Assembly: GCF_019396345.1 (NCBI RefSeq)
Contig: NZ_JAHKRM010000021.1
Span: forward strand, 62,001 to 126,000
Direction: 5' to 3'
Origin: Nonomuraea guangzhouensis
Lineage (GTDB): Bacteria > Actinomycetota > Actinomycetes > Streptosporangiales > Streptosporangiaceae
DNA length: 64,000 nucleotides
The position numbers and the translations under genes were made by a program. The notes under the pieces were generated by a model. The model saw nothing but the letters and a program-made list of their open reading frames with translations. It was not told the origin of the DNA and made no database searches. Below are positions 1 to 8,594 of the stretch, one piece after another; position 1 is the first letter of the stretch, and the number at the start of each line of letters is the position of its first letter.

Positions 1-371
1 TCCACTCTCACCTGTCATTTGTCCGCCTCAAGCTGTCGAGATGCCGGCCCCAACGTCGCGAGCCCTATGAGGTTCGCGCACGCCTAAGGAACAAGCAAAC
101 GGAAGTATCCATCTTGGATATTGCCACTTGCATACCGCTGGATGCATCATGGCCGTAGCTTGTTGAAGCCGTCTCTTCAGGGGTGGACGCAGGCCGCTTC
201 TCGCCTGTCCTGCCTGCGGCAGTAGAGATAGGCGATCGGATGAGACCCCGAAAAGAGTCTCCTGCCCTATACGCGAGGGAGGTCCCGTCATGCGGCACAT
301 CGATCACAATGAGACGCGGTTCGTTCACTTAATGCGACTGACGTCGGATCTGCCTCAGTTGTGGGTGGCTG
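1..371. other. Intergenic stretch, no gene recognised
   Basis: No reading frame here has a convincing start with a ribosome binding site or a recognisable protein. Short frames on both strands give low-complexity, Arg/Pro/Ser-rich translations typical of shadow frames in GC-rich DNA. Composition is less GC-rich than in the neighbouring genes, which suits an intergenic or decayed region upstream of the ATP-binding protein gene. Confidence 0.5.
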
Positions 372-554
372 GTGTTGCAGCGGCCTCGAAGGGACGAGCC
401 GTTCATTTCCATTCCTCGGGCGCGGAGAGCTTTGCGAATGCAGGCCGTGCTGAGGGGCGAGGGCTGGATCTTCACGTGGGGTCACGGTCGGGGTCGGTGG
501 GTGGGTGCGTACGACGTGGATGCGACTACGCGGATCTGGGAGGTGGCGCGGTGA
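372..554 (+). CDS. Small hypothetical protein upstream of the ATP-binding protein
   Basis: A short frame of about 60 codons whose stop overlaps the GTG start of the next gene (GTGA), a sign of translational coupling. Only the C-terminal third looks like a real protein: from about residue 23 it reads as a short acidic/aromatic segment (GEGWIFTWGHGRGRWVGAY). This resembles the ends of small proteins often encoded just before RsbW-like ATP-binding proteins in actinomycetes, from memory of the family context. The N-terminal part is Arg-rich and may be non-coding; an ATG at 438 is another start. The gene may be a truncated remnant. Function is unknown. Confidence 0.4.
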   Translation: MLQRPRRDEPFISIPRARRALRMQAVLRGEGWIFTWGHGRGRWVGAYDVDATTRIWEVAR

Positions 555-1024
555 AGGAGCGGTTTCTGGGTGAAGTCGTGTTGCCGGGGGTGGCGCATTC
601 GGTGGCGGTGGCTCGTCACTGCGTCGGAGAGATGCTGGCGGCGGCAGGGCATCGGGGCGTGGAGGATGTGCAGCTGATCGTGAGCGAGCTGGCTGGCAAT
701 GCGCTGGTCCACACCGCTTCGGGGCTGTACGGCGGGGTGGTGACGGTGGAGGTCGTCGCCATTGATGCCGAGATCGTTCGCGTTGAGGTGACCGATGACG
801 GGGCGGACACCGTTCCTCGAGTGCGGGTGTCCGGCGATGACGACTGCCACGGGCGGGGCCTGTGGCTGGTCGAGCAGGTCTCGCTCAAGTGGGGCGTGCG
901 CTTGTTGGGTGCGGGACAGCGCGCGGTCTGGGCGGAAGTGTTCACGGGTCAGGTCGTGCCTGGGTGTGCCGGAAAAGGCATGATGGCCGGGGTCGCGCGC
1001 AGAGAGCGTGAGGTGGAGAGGTGA
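551..1024 (+). CDS. ATP-binding protein, RsbW-like (HATPase_c_2) anti-sigma-type kinase
   Basis: Predicted 157-residue cytoplasmic protein with the GHKL/HATPase_c_2 fold of serine-kinase anti-sigma factors. The N-box is SELAGNALVHT near residues 48-58, the G1 box is VTDDG and the G2 box is GRGLWLVE. The frame is open far upstream, but that stretch is low-complexity. GTG at 551 is preceded at 6-7 bases by GGGAGGTGG, so I use that start. The gene overlaps a small frame upstream and a small Cys-containing protein gene downstream, both by GTGA, so the three probably form one operon. In actinomycetes such proteins are numerous, and most have no known sigma factor or anti-anti-sigma partner. None is visible here. 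Confidence 0.85.
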   Translation: MKERFLGEVVLPGVAHSVAVARHCVGEMLAAAGHRGVEDVQLIVSELAGNALVHTASGLYGGVVTVEVVAIDAEIVRVEVTDDGADTVPRVRVSGDDDCHGRGLWLVEQVSLKWGVRLLGAGQRAVWAEVFTGQVVPGCAGKGMMAGVARREREVER

Positions 1025-1329
1025 GCTGGGTAGTCGGTCACTGGCGGTTTCCCCCTCATTGCACGGCGCCGCACGTGTCGGCCGTGCAGTCGCACTGCGA
1101 CCAGTTGATATGGAACGCTCCACGCAGGGGCGAGCCGGACGGCCGGGTTATGCAGTGGACCTGCGACTGCACGGAGGCCTATTACGAACTGATCGCACTC
1201 GGGGGGTTGCGGTTCATTCGCCGGACGGTTCTCCGGAACGGGAAGAGCGTCATTCATGAGAGTGACCGCTGGTCCTTCCGTGTGGCAGATGCCTTGTGGA
1301 GCGCCCTGCTTATGGGGCAGGCGAGATGA
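1021..1329 (+). CDS. Hypothetical protein, 102 residues, Cys-containing
   Basis: Starts at GTG 1021, overlapping the stop of the ATP-binding protein (GTGA), so translation is probably coupled. The product is small and soluble, with Cys residues near 14, 26 and 48-50 (the last as CDC). A central segment, WTCDCTEAYYELIALGG, leads into FIRRT and then a basic/aromatic C-terminus. I recall similar short proteins beside RsbW-like ATP-binding proteins in actinomycetes, but no function is established. No signal peptide or membrane segment is visible. Confidence 0.7.
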   Translation: MSWVVGHWRFPPHCTAPHVSAVQSHCDQLIWNAPRRGEPDGRVMQWTCDCTEAYYELIALGGLRFIRRTVLRNGKSVIHESDRWSFRVADALWSALLMGQAR

Positions 1330-1751
1330 CTAGAAGATCATCGGACGGGGCGACGCCGGGGTGTCCTTCCCCTCAGGCGCCATCCAGGGTTGAGCGCCTG
1401 CGTTACCGCCCACGGTGAGTGGTGGGGCCGACGGAATGGCCGTAGGCCACCCGTAAGGCGAGCGCGAGCGAGGTCGGGCGGCGCGGCGGGCGCAACCCGT
1501 GGCCAGCGCTCGGGAACTGGCTGGCCGTCCTGCCCACGTTGGGATCCTTCAGCCACATGCGCCACCATGCGCCGTCCTCATCGACGCCACTGCTGGTGTG
1601 GGAGATGATCCCGGCCAGCGCAGAGATGGCCAGGTCCGCGCCCGCGGAAAGCTGGTCAAGCGCCCGCGAATCGGCGGCCATCGTCACTCTTTGTTCATTT
1701 GGTCCCGCCTACGCTGCCCTTCGGCCGACAAACGGGGAAAAGAGGACGGTC
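1330..1751. other. Intergenic region with a possible gene fragment
   Basis: No complete gene is recognised. On the minus strand (about 1500-1687) one frame reads as protein-like for about 60 residues, with a balanced acidic/hydrophobic pattern ending in GAWWRMWLKDPNVG. It then degenerates into Arg/Pro-rich shadow sequence, so it may be a truncated gene. The 3' part, 1690-1751, supplies the leader of the following secreted-protein gene, including its ribosome binding site at about 1739-1746. Confidence 0.3.
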
Positions 1752-2696
1752 TTGCGCAGGAGAATCCGGGTCGCGATCGCAGCGGTCCTGACATTACTGG
1801 TATCCATGGTCATCGCCTCGCCGGCGCACGCGGTGGAGGGCGACTACGCCAAGTTCGGCGAAGGCATCACCCCGAACACCCCGGCCGTGGTGTCGGTGCC
1901 GGGGCACACCATCAGGATCGTCCGGGGGACCGACGGCAGGCTCTACTGGTCCGACCAGATGGGGGACTTCGTGCCGATACCCGGGGCATGGCGAACCCCG
2001 TTCGCGCCCACGGCGGTCGTCTATCGCGGCATCCTGTGGGTGTTCATCCGCGGCAACTCGGACAACAGGCTCTACTACGCCAGGCTCACCGACGCCGGCA
2101 ACAACACCTGGAGCCCGTGGACCGGCATTCCGGGCGCCGCCTCACTGGGCTCCCCGTCGGCCGTGGAATTGGGCCAGACGCTGCACGTCTACTACACCGG
2201 CACCGACTATCGCATCTACCACGCCGAGTACGAGGACAGGTGGCACTTCACGGGCCAGGAGGTCGCCGGGATGGGCCGGTCGGAGTCGCCGCCCACCGCC
2301 GTGCGCTACGACTACACCGACGCGCAGATCATGCTGCTGCACCGCGGCACCGACAACCGCATCTACCGGCAGGTGTGGAACCCGCTGAGCAACTCCTACA
2401 ACGGCTGGCGGGCGATCGGGAACATGCGGACGGAGCTGCGGATCGCGGCGGCCTCGGACCCCGACAACTACTCGATCGTGCAGCTCGCCGCGCGCGGCAG
2501 TGACGGGCTCGTGTGGCATGCCACTCTGACGGGCGACTACCAGACCTACCCTTGGGTCCCGGTGACCGGGCTGCAGTTCCACACCGACGCCGCGCCGACC
2601 TTGTACACGGCGGCGAGCTTCGTCGGCCAGATCGCCGTCTACCTGGTCATCACGCTGCGGGGATACAACGACCTGTGGGCCAAGCGGCTGAACTGA
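1752..2696 (+). CDS. Secreted beta-propeller-like (PLL/tectonin-type) protein
   Basis: Predicted 314-residue exported protein. The start is TTG 1752, preceded by AGAGGA; the upstream extension of the frame is not protein-like. Residues 1-30 form a Sec signal peptide: RRRIR, a hydrophobic stretch of about 18 residues, then a SPAHA cleavage motif. The mature part holds at least five repeats of 45-50 residues, each with a D/N-x-R-L/I-Y motif (DGRLYW, DNRLYY, DYRIYH, DNRIYR, DGLVWH), typical of PLL-like lectin or sialidase-like propellers. Such folds bind sugars or act as scaffolds. No sialidase Asp-box (SxDxGxTW) is seen, so I do not claim an enzyme. It appears monocistronic, with a strong hairpin just downstream. 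Confidence 0.75.
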   Translation: MRRRIRVAIAAVLTLLVSMVIASPAHAVEGDYAKFGEGITPNTPAVVSVPGHTIRIVRGTDGRLYWSDQMGDFVPIPGAWRTPFAPTAVVYRGILWVFIRGNSDNRLYYARLTDAGNNTWSPWTGIPGAASLGSPSAVELGQTLHVYYTGTDYRIYHAEYEDRWHFTGQEVAGMGRSESPPTAVRYDYTDAQIMLLHRGTDNRIYRQVWNPLSNSYNGWRAIGNMRTELRIAAASDPDNYSIVQLAARGSDGLVWHATLTGDYQTYPWVPVTGLQFHTDAAPTLYTAASFVGQIAVYLVITLRGYNDLWAKRLN

Positions 2697-2723
2697 CCGG
2701 CTGCTGATTGTCGCCAATCTGGG

Positions 2724-2747
2724 TGGGGGCGCGAGGGGGCGCCCCCA
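2724..2747 (+). terminator. Hairpin terminator after the propeller gene
   Basis: Perfect 9-bp stem TGGGGGCGC / GCGCCCCCA with a 6-base loop, followed by TTT, starting 28 bases after the stop at 2696. It is well placed to end the secreted-protein transcript and could also act on the minus-strand genes ending at 2796. Confidence 0.75.
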
Positions 2748-2795
2748 TTTGGGGTGCAGGTCAGCCGCTGACCCGGGGGATGGCCCGGTCCCGGG

Positions 2796-3047
2796 TCAGC
2801 CGACTTCGACGAGTACCGAGATCTGGAGGGTGGCACCGTCGAGTGTGAGGGCCGGCTCCAGACCGCTGTCGAGGACCATGGCCATGTCCGCGTGATCGGC
2901 GGATCGCACGGTGGCGATGAGCGCGCCATCGCAGAACAGCCCGATGGGAGCAGGGTCCGGATGATCTGGCAGTGCCAGGACCTCCAGGCGCGTGACGTCA
3001 TCGATCTGTCCATGGAGCGCCAGGTCAACGGGGATCGGAGGTTTCAC
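2796..3047 (-). CDS. Hypothetical protein, probably the detached C-terminus of the helicase remnant
   Basis: Eighty-three residues from GTG 3047, overlapping the end of the helicase-like fragment by 23 bases in another frame. It is protein-like, alternating strands and acidic loops (RLEVLALPDHPDPAPIGLF, then ATVRSADHADMAMVLDSG). It has no transmembrane segment or signal peptide. The phase change right at the junction, with no independent ribosome binding site, suggests that this was once the C-terminal domain of the same polypeptide and was separated by a frameshift. It could also be a real, translationally coupled small gene. Function is unknown. Confidence 0.45.
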   Translation of the reverse strand: MKPPIPVDLALHGQIDDVTRLEVLALPDHPDPAPIGLFCDGALIATVRSADHADMAMVLDSGLEPALTLDGATLQISVLVEVG

Positions 3048-3809
3048 CGGTGGAGTCGGCCGGCATCTGTCGCGTGACTTCGCGGGCCGGTCTTCTTGAG
3101 CGCAGCCCGTTCAACATCAGCGCGAGGGCTCGACGGTCGTCGACGCCGTAGCGGATGTAGGAGCCAAGCTCGGGGCAGAGCCGGCGATCGCTGTCCGCGT
3201 CGATGAGGAGGGCGTTGACGAGTTCGACGAGGGCGCCGACCGTCCAAGCGAGGAAGTGCTCGAAGTGGCCGGTGACGGCGTCGACCATCTCCTCAACTCG
3301 GCGGCTCGTGTCGTGAATGCGTACCAAGTGTTTGTCGGCGAGCTCGGCGTAGGTCAGGCCGTGGAGCCAGTCCAGGAGGACGTCGTGGACTGGAACGGGG
3401 ATGTCCGCACTGGCTGAGGTGGCTCGAAATTGCCAGGGGTTGGTGTTCTCGGGCAAGGCGAGGGGCTCTTCCAGCGCCTTCGAGACGGTCAGGACCTCCA
3501 TGGCCGCGTTCGGTTGGTGCATGGCTTCGGCTTGCTCGGGACTGGATTGCAGGAGGAGTCCGGCGATGCGGTGGGCGAGCCTGTCGATCTTTTGAGCCGA
3601 GCCGATGCTCGTGCCTGTGCGCGGCCAGCGTCGCCGCGCTGGCGGGTCGGTGCGTTGGTAGAGATCCCTGTCCTGGCGGGCCAAGGCGACCAGGAGGGTG
3701 GAGTGCGGCGCGTCGGCGAGCAGGGCTGTGGTGAATGCTTCGATGTCAGCCTCGGCGGGGCTGATGCGATCGTGACGAATGCCACCGCATCTCGTTGAAG
3801 TGCAGCCAT
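3025..3809 (-). pseudogene. Remnant of a DEAD/DEAH-type helicase (C-terminal region)
   Basis: The frame ending at 3025 encodes a helical segment with VLLDWLHGLTYAELADKHL, then FEHFLAWTVGALVELVNAL, then CPELGSYIRYGVDDRRALAL. From memory this pattern is typical of the C-terminal helical domain of large actinobacterial superfamily 2 helicases. No Walker A, DEAD box or motif VI is present, so the catalytic part is missing. Convincing similarity runs upstream of the only ordinary start (TTG 3684). It then seems to change frame near 3755-3770 into one beginning at ATG 3809 (MAALQRDAVAFV), which implies a frameshift or assembly error. I call it a decayed fragment. Confidence 0.6.
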
Positions 3810-3829
3810 GCGGTCTGCCTTATCTTTGT

Positions 3830-3843
3830 ACTGACCGGTCAGT
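3830..3843. promoter_or_regulatory. TetR-type operator, perfect 14-bp palindrome
   Basis: ACTGACCGGTCAGT is its own reverse complement. It lies about 10-20 bases before the first start of the ABC-ATPase/YhgE/TetR operon. The third gene of that operon encodes a TetR regulator, so negative autoregulation through this site is the simple inference. Confidence 0.75.
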
Positions 3844-3853
3844 TTAAAGAGGG

Positions 3854-4420
3854 GTGGTTGCGGTGATCGTTGCGGAAGGGCTGGCGATCGAGGGGGTGTA
3901 CCCGGAGGTCTCGTTGAAGGCCGGGGCCGGCACGCTCACGGTGGTCGCGGGATCGGCGGGAAGTGGGCGGACGAGCCTGCTGTTGACGTTGGCCGGGCGG
4001 ATGAAGCCCACGAAAGGCGCCCTGAAGGTCGCCGGACACGCCAAGGGCCGCGCCATCCGCAAAGCCGTGGCGTTGGCGCTGGTCGACGGGGTGACCGATC
4101 TGGACCGGTCGCTGACGGTCGGGGAGCACCTGCGGGAGCGGCGGCGCCGGCCGTACCAGGAGATTCTTGGCCGGGTCGGGTTGGCGGGCCAGGAGCGAGT
4201 ACTGGTGCGGGAGCTGGATCGCGAGCGACACGTGCGGCTGGGTCTCGCGCTGGCGCTGCTGGACGAACCCGAGGTGATCGTCGCTGACAACGTGGACGTG
4301 GGTCTGCCGGTCGAGCGGCAGCAGGCGCTGTGGGACCTGCTGCGGAGTCTGGACCGCGCGGTGGTGGCCTCCTGTGTGCTGCCGCCCGCCCGCTTCGACC
4401 AACTGGTGGAGCTGTCGTGA
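3854..4420 (+). CDS. ABC-like ATP-binding protein, degenerate, partner of YhgE-type protein
   Basis: Predicted 188 residues, short for an ABC ATPase (usually 220-310). The Walker A region reads GSAGSGRTSL (residues 33-42), with Arg where Lys is usual. The signature region is ELDRERHVRLGLALALL instead of LSGGQ, and Walker B is PEVIVADN without the usual catalytic Glu. It may therefore bind but not efficiently hydrolyse ATP. GTG 3863 is an alternative start, 6 bases after AGAGGGG. Its stop overlaps the GTG of the YhgE-like gene, and a TetR gene follows. This ATPase-YhgE-TetR order recurs in actinomycetes; the exported substrate is unknown. Confidence 0.8.
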   Translation: MVAVIVAEGLAIEGVYPEVSLKAGAGTLTVVAGSAGSGRTSLLLTLAGRMKPTKGALKVAGHAKGRAIRKAVALALVDGVTDLDRSLTVGEHLRERRRRPYQEILGRVGLAGQERVLVRELDRERHVRLGLALALLDEPEVIVADNVDVGLPVERQQALWDLLRSLDRAVVASCVLPPARFDQLVELS

Positions 4421-6753
4421 AGGGCATGTTGCGGTCGCGGCTGACGAGGGTGGCGCTGGTGGCGGTGGTGATGCTGCCGCTTCTGTACGCGGGCCTGTAT
4501 CTGTGGTCGTTCTGGGACCCGCAGGGCAATCTGGACCGCGTGCCGGTCGCCTTGGTCGTCGAGGACCAACCTGCCCAAGCCGCGGGCAAGACCCTGCACG
4601 CGGGCCGCGACCTGGCCGGCGAGCTGCTGAAACGTGACGTGTTCGGCTGGCACGAGACCACCGCGCGGCAGGCGGCCGACGGGGTCGCGGACGGTACGTT
4701 CTACCTGTCGCTGACGGTGCCCGCCGACTTCAGCGCCAAGCTGGCCTCACCCGGCGACGACGATGCCGTCCCGAGCCCGGCGCGGCTCGGGCTGCGCGTG
4801 GACACGGGCCGCAGTTACATCATGGGCAGCATCTCGGACGCGGTGTTCAACGAGGTACGGGCGGCAGCCGAGCGCACGGCGATCCACGGCTACTTCGACA
4901 ACGTCTTCGTCTCGATCGGCGACATCCACGACAAGACGATGGAGGCCGCCGAGGGCGCGGACAAGCTGCACGACGGCGCCGCGCGACTCGGTGACGGCGT
5001 CTCCCGGCTCAGCAGCGGCCTGGGCACGGCCGAGAACGGAGCCCGACGGCTCTCCTCCGGCCTGAACACCGCCAACACCGCCACGGGCAGGTTGCGTGAC
5101 GGCTCGGCCCAGGTCACGCAGGGCCTCACGCAGGCGCAGCAGGCGATCGGGCAACTGCGCGACGGCCTGACCAAGCTCCACGCGCAAGGAACTTCTCCGC
5201 TCAGTTCCGGCGCGAGGGCGGCATACCAGCAGGTTCACGCTCAGACCCGTACGGTCAACCAGCTCGCCGACACGTACGTTCCCGTGCTGGACGAATGGGG
5301 CCCCAAGATCTCCCAGGCCGCCGAGGCGGTCGCCACCGCCGCCGACAAGGTCGCCGACAGCGGGTCGACGACCGGCGCGGCACAGGCGAGCGCGGCGGCA
5401 GACAGCGTTCGCGAGGCGAGCGCCCAGGCGGGAAGTGCGGCCGACAGCGCCAGGGAGGCGAACTCGCAGGCGCAGGCCGCGCTCGACCGCCTCGGCGCGG
5501 ACGCCGACCCAGAGGTGCGCGACCTGCTGCGGAACGCCGCAGCGGCCGCGCGACGGGCCGCCACTCAGGCGGACCAAGCCCAGGACGCGGCCCGGACCAG
5601 CACAGGCAGCGGTGCGGGGACCGGGACCGACGGCGTCGCGGACCTGCGGAACCAGGCGCGGGAGCTGGCGAAGCAGGCTCGCAAGATCGCGGCTGTGGCG
5701 CCCCGACTCGGCTCCAAGCTGGACCAGGCCAGAAACCAGCTCAATGCCCTGGACGCGGGCCTGGGCAAGCTGGCCGACGGCGCCGCGAAGGTGAACTCGA
5801 GCCTGGGCACGGCCGCGACCGGTGCGAACCGTCTCTACCAGGGCGCGACCGCGCTGGCCGACGGTTCCCGCCAGGTCACGAACGGCATCGGACGCCTCGG
5901 CGGCGGGCTGGTCAGGCTGAGCGACGGCGCGAGCGAGCTGAGCACCGGCGTGGACCGGCTCCACGACGGCGCGGGCCAGGCGGACAAGGGCGCGACCAAG
6001 CTCGCCGAGGGATCGAAGAAGCTGTCAAGCGGGCTCGGCGACGGCGCCACCCGGATACCCGACTACGACGGCAAGCAGCGCGACGACCGCGCGGACGTGA
6101 TGAGCGATCCGGTCCGGCTGGCCAAGACCGTCGACAACGAGGTGCCTAACTACGGCACCGGCTTCGCGCCGTTCTTCCTGCCGCTGGCGCTCTGGGTCGG
6201 CGCGATGATCGCGTTCATGGTGCTGAAGCCGCTGAACCGGCGGCGGCTGGCGGGCACGACGGGCGCGGTGCGGATCGCGCTGGCGGGCTGGCTGCCGGGG
6301 GCGGTGCTCGGGGCGGCGCAGGTGGGCGTGCTGGTGGCGGTGCTGCGGTTCGGGCTCGGGCTGGAGGCCGCGCACTGGGCCGGCCTCATCGGGCTGCTGC
6401 TGCTCGCGACCGCCGCGTTCATGGCGGTCGTGCAGGCGGTGAACGCGCTGCTCGGCCCGCCCGGGCGGGTCGTGGCGCTGGCGCTGCTGATGCTGCAGCT
6501 CACCTCGGCGGCGGGGACGTATCCCATCGAGACGTCGCCCGGGTTCTTCCAAACGATCTCGCCGTGGTTGCCGATGAGCTGGGTGGTGTCGGCGCTGCGC
6601 AGGCTGATCAGCGGTGGCGATCTCACCGTGGTGTGGCAGGCTTGCGGCGTGCTGTCGGCTTTCCTCGTCCTTGGGCTCGCGCTCACCACGCTCGCCGTGG
6701 AGCGCGGCCGCATCTGGTCCGTCCAGCGTCTGCACCCGGAGCTGGCGCTGTGA
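4417..6753 (+). CDS. YhgE/Pip family membrane protein (ABC-2-like)
   Basis: Predicted 778 residues from GTG 4417, which overlaps the preceding stop; the upstream part of the frame belongs to the ABC gene. One membrane segment lies at about 13-31 and a cluster of about five lies in the last 190 residues, the ABC-2/YhgE topology. Between them is a large extracytoplasmic region. It is dominated by L-x-x-G-a repeats (for example LHDGAARLGDGVSRLSSGL) and an Ala/Gln-rich stretch around residues 310-450 that should form long coiled coils. The Bacillus and Lactococcus relatives (YhgE, Pip) are known for toxin (EsxA/WXG) export or as phage receptors. Here only a YhgE-type export or cell-envelope role is inferred. 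Confidence 0.85.
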   Translation: MKGMLRSRLTRVALVAVVMLPLLYAGLYLWSFWDPQGNLDRVPVALVVEDQPAQAAGKTLHAGRDLAGELLKRDVFGWHETTARQAADGVADGTFYLSLTVPADFSAKLASPGDDDAVPSPARLGLRVDTGRSYIMGSISDAVFNEVRAAAERTAIHGYFDNVFVSIGDIHDKTMEAAEGADKLHDGAARLGDGVSRLSSGLGTAENGARRLSSGLNTANTATGRLRDGSAQVTQGLTQAQQAIGQLRDGLTKLHAQGTSPLSSGARAAYQQVHAQTRTVNQLADTYVPVLDEWGPKISQAAEAVATAADKVADSGSTTGAAQASAAADSVREASAQAGSAADSAREANSQAQAALDRLGADADPEVRDLLRNAAAAARRAATQADQAQDAARTSTGSGAGTGTDGVADLRNQARELAKQARKIAAVAPRLGSKLDQARNQLNALDAGLGKLADGAAKVNSSLGTAATGANRLYQGATALADGSRQVTNGIGRLGGGLVRLSDGASELSTGVDRLHDGAGQADKGATKLAEGSKKLSSGLGDGATRIPDYDGKQRDDRADVMSDPVRLAKTVDNEVPNYGTGFAPFFLPLALWVGAMIAFMVLKPLNRRRLAGTTGAVRIALAGWLPGAVLGAAQVGVLVAVLRFGLGLEAAHWAGLIGLLLLATAAFMAVVQAVNALLGPPGRVVALALLMLQLTSAAGTYPIETSPGFFQTISPWLPMSWVVSALRRLISGGDLTVVWQACGVLSAFLVLGLALTTLAVERGRIWSVQRLHPELAL

Positions 6754-7349
6754 CCGAACGAAACGAGCGCACCGCCGGACGCGGGAACAGGCAGGACACC
6801 CGGCGGAAGGTGTTCAGGGCGGCTGTGGAGCTGATCGCCGAGCATGGCTACGCGGCCACCACGGTGGACGCCATCGCCGAGCGGGCCGGGGTGGCCAAGG
6901 GCACCGTGTTCTACAACTTCGGCAGCAAGGAGGGGCTGTTCGAGGCGCTGCTGGAGCACTCGATCACCATGCTCGCCGAGGCGCTGGCCGCCGCCGACAC
7001 CGGGGAGAGCGCGCTGGACGCGCTCGACTCGGTGGTGCTCGGCCAGCTCAGGTTCTTCGAGGAGCACGGGGCCTTCGCCCGGGTGCTGCTGGCCGAGATG
7101 TGGCGGACGACGTGGCAGGAGGCGGTGGCGCGGCTGCGCCAGAGCGCGCTCGGCGTTTACGCGAGCGTGCTGCGCAGGGCCGCCGCGAACGGCGAGATCC
7201 GGGCGGACCTGGATGTGGAGACGGCGGCGACGGCCGTGTTCGGCATGGTCCTGACGGTCGCCATCGAGCGCCGCGCCCTGCATCCGGACCGGCCCCTCGA
7301 ACGGACTCACGCGACCCTGCTCGAACTCCTGCACGGCCGCGTCAAATAA
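6750..7349 (+). CDS. TetR family transcriptional regulator
   Basis: Predicted 199 residues from GTG 6750, overlapping the stop of the YhgE gene (GTGA). The N-terminal helix-turn-helix is clear: TTVDAIAERAGVAKGTVFYNF followed by GSKEGLF. The C-terminal ligand-binding part is all-helical. As third gene of the operon it very likely represses its own promoter through the palindrome at 3830-3843. The inducer is unknown; such regulators usually sense a compound handled by the adjacent transporter. Confidence 0.9.
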   Translation: MTERNERTAGRGNRQDTRRKVFRAAVELIAEHGYAATTVDAIAERAGVAKGTVFYNFGSKEGLFEALLEHSITMLAEALAAADTGESALDALDSVVLGQLRFFEEHGAFARVLLAEMWRTTWQEAVARLRQSALGVYASVLRRAAANGEIRADLDVETAATAVFGMVLTVAIERRALHPDRPLERTHATLLELLHGRVK

Positions 7350-7360
7350 GGCGTGCCCCC

Positions 7361-7396
7361 CGACCCGGACGAGCTCCGCACCAAGTGACCGGGTCG
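7361..7396. terminator. Possible bidirectional hairpin between convergent genes
   Basis: Arms CGACCCGG (7361-7368) and CCGGGTCG (7389-7396) can pair across a 20-base loop. It sits between the TetR stop (7349) and the convergent aldo/keto reductase stop (7424). The loop is long and there is no T-run, so this is tentative. Confidence 0.4.
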
Positions 7397-7423
7397 AGGG
7401 ACGGACGGCCGTTACCCGTTGCC

Positions 7424-8416
7424 TCAGCCCGCGTGTGGCTGGAGCAGCTCATCGATCTGCTCCAGCTGCGCCTGGGCCAGTGGCCCGTGCCGCAGCGCGC
7501 CGGCGTTCTGCTCGGCCTGGGCGACCGTCCTGATGCCGGGGATCGGCACCGTGCGCCCGCTGCGGGCCAGCAGCCAGCCGAGGGCGCCTTGGGCGAGGGT
7601 ACGGCCGTCGGAGGTCAGGATGTCGCGGATCGCGTCCAGCATGGCGAGGAACTCCGGGGCGGGCCGGCCGTCCTTGAAGAAGGTCATCCACGCCGGAGAG
7701 TCGCCGCGTACGTCGTCCATCGGCAGCCGCGAGTCCGGGCCGTACTTGCCGGTGAGCAGTCCCATCGCCAGCGGCCCCCGGTTGACGGAGGCGAGCTCGT
7801 GGGTGTCGCACACCGCCAGCATCGCCGGGGCGTCGTGCAGGACGTTGATCTCATGCTGGACGGCGGCGCAGTGCGGCCCCTTCGCGAACGCGGCCGCCCG
7901 TTCGGGGTCGTCGGTGCTCCAGCCGTAGGACCGGATCAGGCCCTCGTCGACGAGCTCCTCCAGCGTGGCGATCAGCTCGTCGACCCGCTCCGGCGGTGCG
8001 TCGCCGATGTGCAGCTGGTAGAGGTCGATGTGATCGGTGCCCAGGCGCTCCAGCGACGCCCGGCAGGCCTGCCGGAGGTATCCGGGTGAGATGTCCTGGC
8101 CGGTGAGGGTCCGCGTCGCCGCGTCGAAGGTGTTGCCGAACTTGGTCGCGATCACGACCTCGTCCCACCGCCCGGACAGCGCCCTGCCGAGCACCCGTTC
8201 GCTGTGGCCGGTGCCGTACACGTCGGCCGTGTCGAAGAAGGTGACCCCCAGGTCGAGCGCCCGATGCACGGCCGCCACCGACTCCTCGTCGTCCACCGGC
8301 CCCCATCCGGCCGGCTTGCCACGGGCCATGAAGGGCCCCCCGATCGCCCATGCCCCGAACCCGATCGCACTCACCTGGAGGCCGCTACGCCCCAAGGTCC
8401 GGAATGAATCATTCAT
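7424..8416 (-). CDS. Aldo/keto reductase
   Basis: Predicted 330-residue NADPH-dependent oxidoreductase of the AKR superfamily, (beta/alpha)8 barrel. The start is ATG 8416 after GGGAGAGCACG; the frame upstream is not conserved-looking. The tetrad can be read off: Asp and Tyr in FFDTADVYGTGHSE, Lys in VIATKFGN, His in YQLHIGD. The N-terminus GRSGLQVSAIGFGAWAIGG is typical of the AKR family related to voltage-gated K-channel beta subunits. The C-terminal nucleotide-binding segment is VPIPGIRTVAQAEQN. Probably monocistronic. The physiological substrate cannot be inferred. Confidence 0.9.
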   Translation of the reverse strand: MNDSFRTLGRSGLQVSAIGFGAWAIGGPFMARGKPAGWGPVDDEESVAAVHRALDLGVTFFDTADVYGTGHSERVLGRALSGRWDEVVIATKFGNTFDAATRTLTGQDISPGYLRQACRASLERLGTDHIDLYQLHIGDAPPERVDELIATLEELVDEGLIRSYGWSTDDPERAAAFAKGPHCAAVQHEINVLHDAPAMLAVCDTHELASVNRGPLAMGLLTGKYGPDSRLPMDDVRGDSPAWMTFFKDGRPAPEFLAMLDAIRDILTSDGRTLAQGALGWLLARSGRTVPIPGIRTVAQAEQNAGALRHGPLAQAQLEQIDELLQPHAG

Positions 8417-8594
8417 CTCGTGCTCTCCCTGACTTCGCGGAAATGGCTGTAGGGAAGACGCTGCCATCTGGAGTGGGCTCCGGGTCAAGCACTGCGGCCG
8501 CGAAGTGTTCACCATCCCCTTGGCGCTCATTGTCTTGATTTGACCAGAGATGACGGCGACCATGACGATGTCTGTCACCCCCTTAGGAGGCTTC

